A stretch of DNA of 12,952 nucleotides from Microcaldota archaeon (GTDB lineage Archaea; Micrarchaeota; Micrarchaeia; Anstonellales; Bilamarchaeaceae): positions 1 to 12,952 of the forward strand of contig JAHJBR010000038.1 in NCBI GenBank assembly GCA_018813445.1, in the 5' to 3' direction. This document shows, piece by piece, positions 12,272 to 12,952 of this stretch (within the stretch, counting starts at the first letter, position 1; each line of letters begins with the position of its first letter). The notes beneath the pieces are model-generated. The model was not told the DNA's origin. It worked only from the letters and a program-made list of their open reading frames with translations, and ran no database searches. The position numbers and the translations under genes were made by a program.

Positions 12272-12661
12272 ATGCTAATCATTCATACAGATGGTGCCTG
12301 TTTCGGCAATCCTGGTCCGATGGGAATAGGAATAGCCATATACAAAAATCAAAAACTGATTAAGGAAATAAGCGAATTTATAGGAAAAGGCACAAACAAC
12401 ATCGCTGAATATTCGGCAGTTCTTCGCGCACTAGAAACCGCAAAAGAACTTAATGAAACTGAAATAGAAATAAGAAGCGACAGCCAACTAATAGTCAAAC
12501 AACTAAAAGGAGAATACAAAGTAAAATTACCTCATTTAAAAGAATTGAAAAGAAAAATCCTTTCTATTTCAAAAGAAATGAATGTAAACTACAAATGGAT
12601 TCCTAGGGAACAGAATGCGAAAGCTGATGAGCTCTCTAAATCTGCTGCTCAGAATCAATGA
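12272..12661 (+). CDS. rnhA: Ribonuclease HI
   Basis: This is RNase HI, which cuts the RNA strand of RNA-DNA hybrids. The 129-residue protein has the acidic catalytic set Asp7 (IIHTDGACFGNPGP), Glu46 (GTNNIAEYSAVLRAL), Asp70 (IRSDSQLIVKQLKGEY) and Asp119 (WIPREQNAKADELS). The length is near the compact prokaryotic form, and the basic protrusion of E. coli RNase HI is not evident. It diverges from the CBS gene. The last 26 bases overlap the convergent gene at 12636. Confidence 0.93.
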   Translation: MLIIHTDGACFGNPGPMGIGIAIYKNQKLIKEISEFIGKGTNNIAEYSAVLRALETAKELNETEIEIRSDSQLIVKQLKGEYKVKLPHLKELKRKILSISKEMNVNYKWIPREQNAKADELSKSAAQNQ

Positions 12662-12952
12662 TTTTTTTAGCTTCATCTCTTGCTGCTTTACTTTTCGCAG
12701 ATTGATAAATCACAAAAAAGAAAGCCAATTCATCAGCACTAGTACATATCCAGGTTAGCCTGCGCAAAGCCTGCACTGCTGCTCCATCCGCTTTTTCGGA
12801 ATCAGAGTGCACTGCAACATCAAGAAGCCCTACCTTATCTTTCATACCTAAAAGAATATCCAATGCATAATAAACTAGTTTTTGATTATTCTTGGCAATC
12901 ATTGCAAGCATACTTGGGTCAGATGACATCTTTCTTAAGTATGTAATATCAG
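12636..12952 (-). CDS. Unrecognised all-helical protein, C-terminal part
   Basis: At least 97 residues are seen from an ATG at 12929, but the frame stays open to the window edge (preceding residues DITYLRK) and no SD precedes that ATG, so the gene probably begins outside. The sequence is amphipathic helix throughout: LAMIAKNNQKLVYYALDILL, GLLDVAVHSDSEKADGAAV, ALRRLTWICTSADELAFFFV, then a basic Ala/Lys helix. The helix-turn-helix rhythm resembles HEAT/ARM-type solenoids, but I cannot name a family. No signal peptide is visible in this part. It is convergent with, and overlaps, RNase HI. Confidence 0.6.
   Translation of the reverse strand, partial: DITYLRKMSSDPSMLAMIAKNNQKLVYYALDILLGMKDKVGLLDVAVHSDSEKADGAAVQALRRLTWICTSADELAFFFVIYQSAKSKAARDEAKKIIDSEQQI
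12662..12668 (+). terminator. Oligo-T terminator of RNase HI
   Basis: Seven T residues directly follow the TGA stop, typical of archaeal intrinsic termination. They lie inside the opposing gene, where they encode lysines. Confidence 0.5.

Noticed and set aside
12187..12282. N-terminal extension of the CBS protein to 12282
   Set aside because: It would cross the TATA box and the RNase HI start, and the extra residues do not resemble CBS proteins.
1..12952. CRISPR array, insertion sequence, integrase or toxin-antitoxin pair
   Set aside because: No regularly spaced repeats, transposase motifs, terminal inverted repeats or small toxin families were seen on either strand.

Overview
The window is archaeal. 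It carries a uL11 ribosomal protein gene, the paired aEF1B and zinc-ribbon translation genes, CDP-archaeol synthase (ether-lipid synthesis), archaeal-type DnaG, class III (archaeal pilin) signal peptides, and TATA boxes about 25 bases before leaderless starts. The DNA is A+T-rich and the genes are small and tightly packed, often with overlapping ends. This packing and the pilin-like cluster suggest a DPANN-type archaeon (Micrarchaeota/Diapherotrites-like). That placement is inference, because the window holds no phylogenetic marker I could test.

Layout. At 1-129 (-) is the start of an unrecognised gene. At 250-2326 (+) lie uL11 and, one base further on, an exported membrane-anchored PQQ-type beta-propeller. 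At 2357-2764 (-) is a translation pair: a 48-residue zinc-ribbon protein feeding into elongation factor aEF1B. At 2851-3039 (+) I read a tRNA-Arg(GCG) gene broken by a 115-nt intron inside the T-loop, the most unusual object here. At 3049-3570 (-) is carS; divergent from it (3623-4910, +) are a membrane-bound SppA peptidase and an overlapping cysteine-rich small membrane protein. At 5018-8681 (+) is a five-gene cluster of pilin-like or surface proteins with abutting or overlapping ends.

At 8683-11638 (-) is an RNA/DNA-metabolism operon, in transcription order a DUF167 protein, DnaG, and a MiaB-like tRNA methylthiotransferase. A structured 58-nt hairpin at 11699-11756 precedes it. A CBS-pair protein (11764-12186, -) and RNase HI (12272-12661, +) diverge from a shared promoter region. 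The window ends in the C-terminal part of an unrecognised all-helical protein (12636-12952, -).

Together the genes fall into two themes: information processing (uL11, aEF1B, zinc ribbon, tRNA-Arg, MiaB-like, DnaG, RNase HI) and the cell envelope (CarS lipid synthesis, SppA, propeller, pilin-like cluster). I see no CRISPR array, transposase, integrase or defence island. The candidates for undescribed biology are the T-loop-interrupted tRNA with its highly folded intron, the pilin-like operon with its large cysteine-bearing member, and the unexplained intergenic hairpin.
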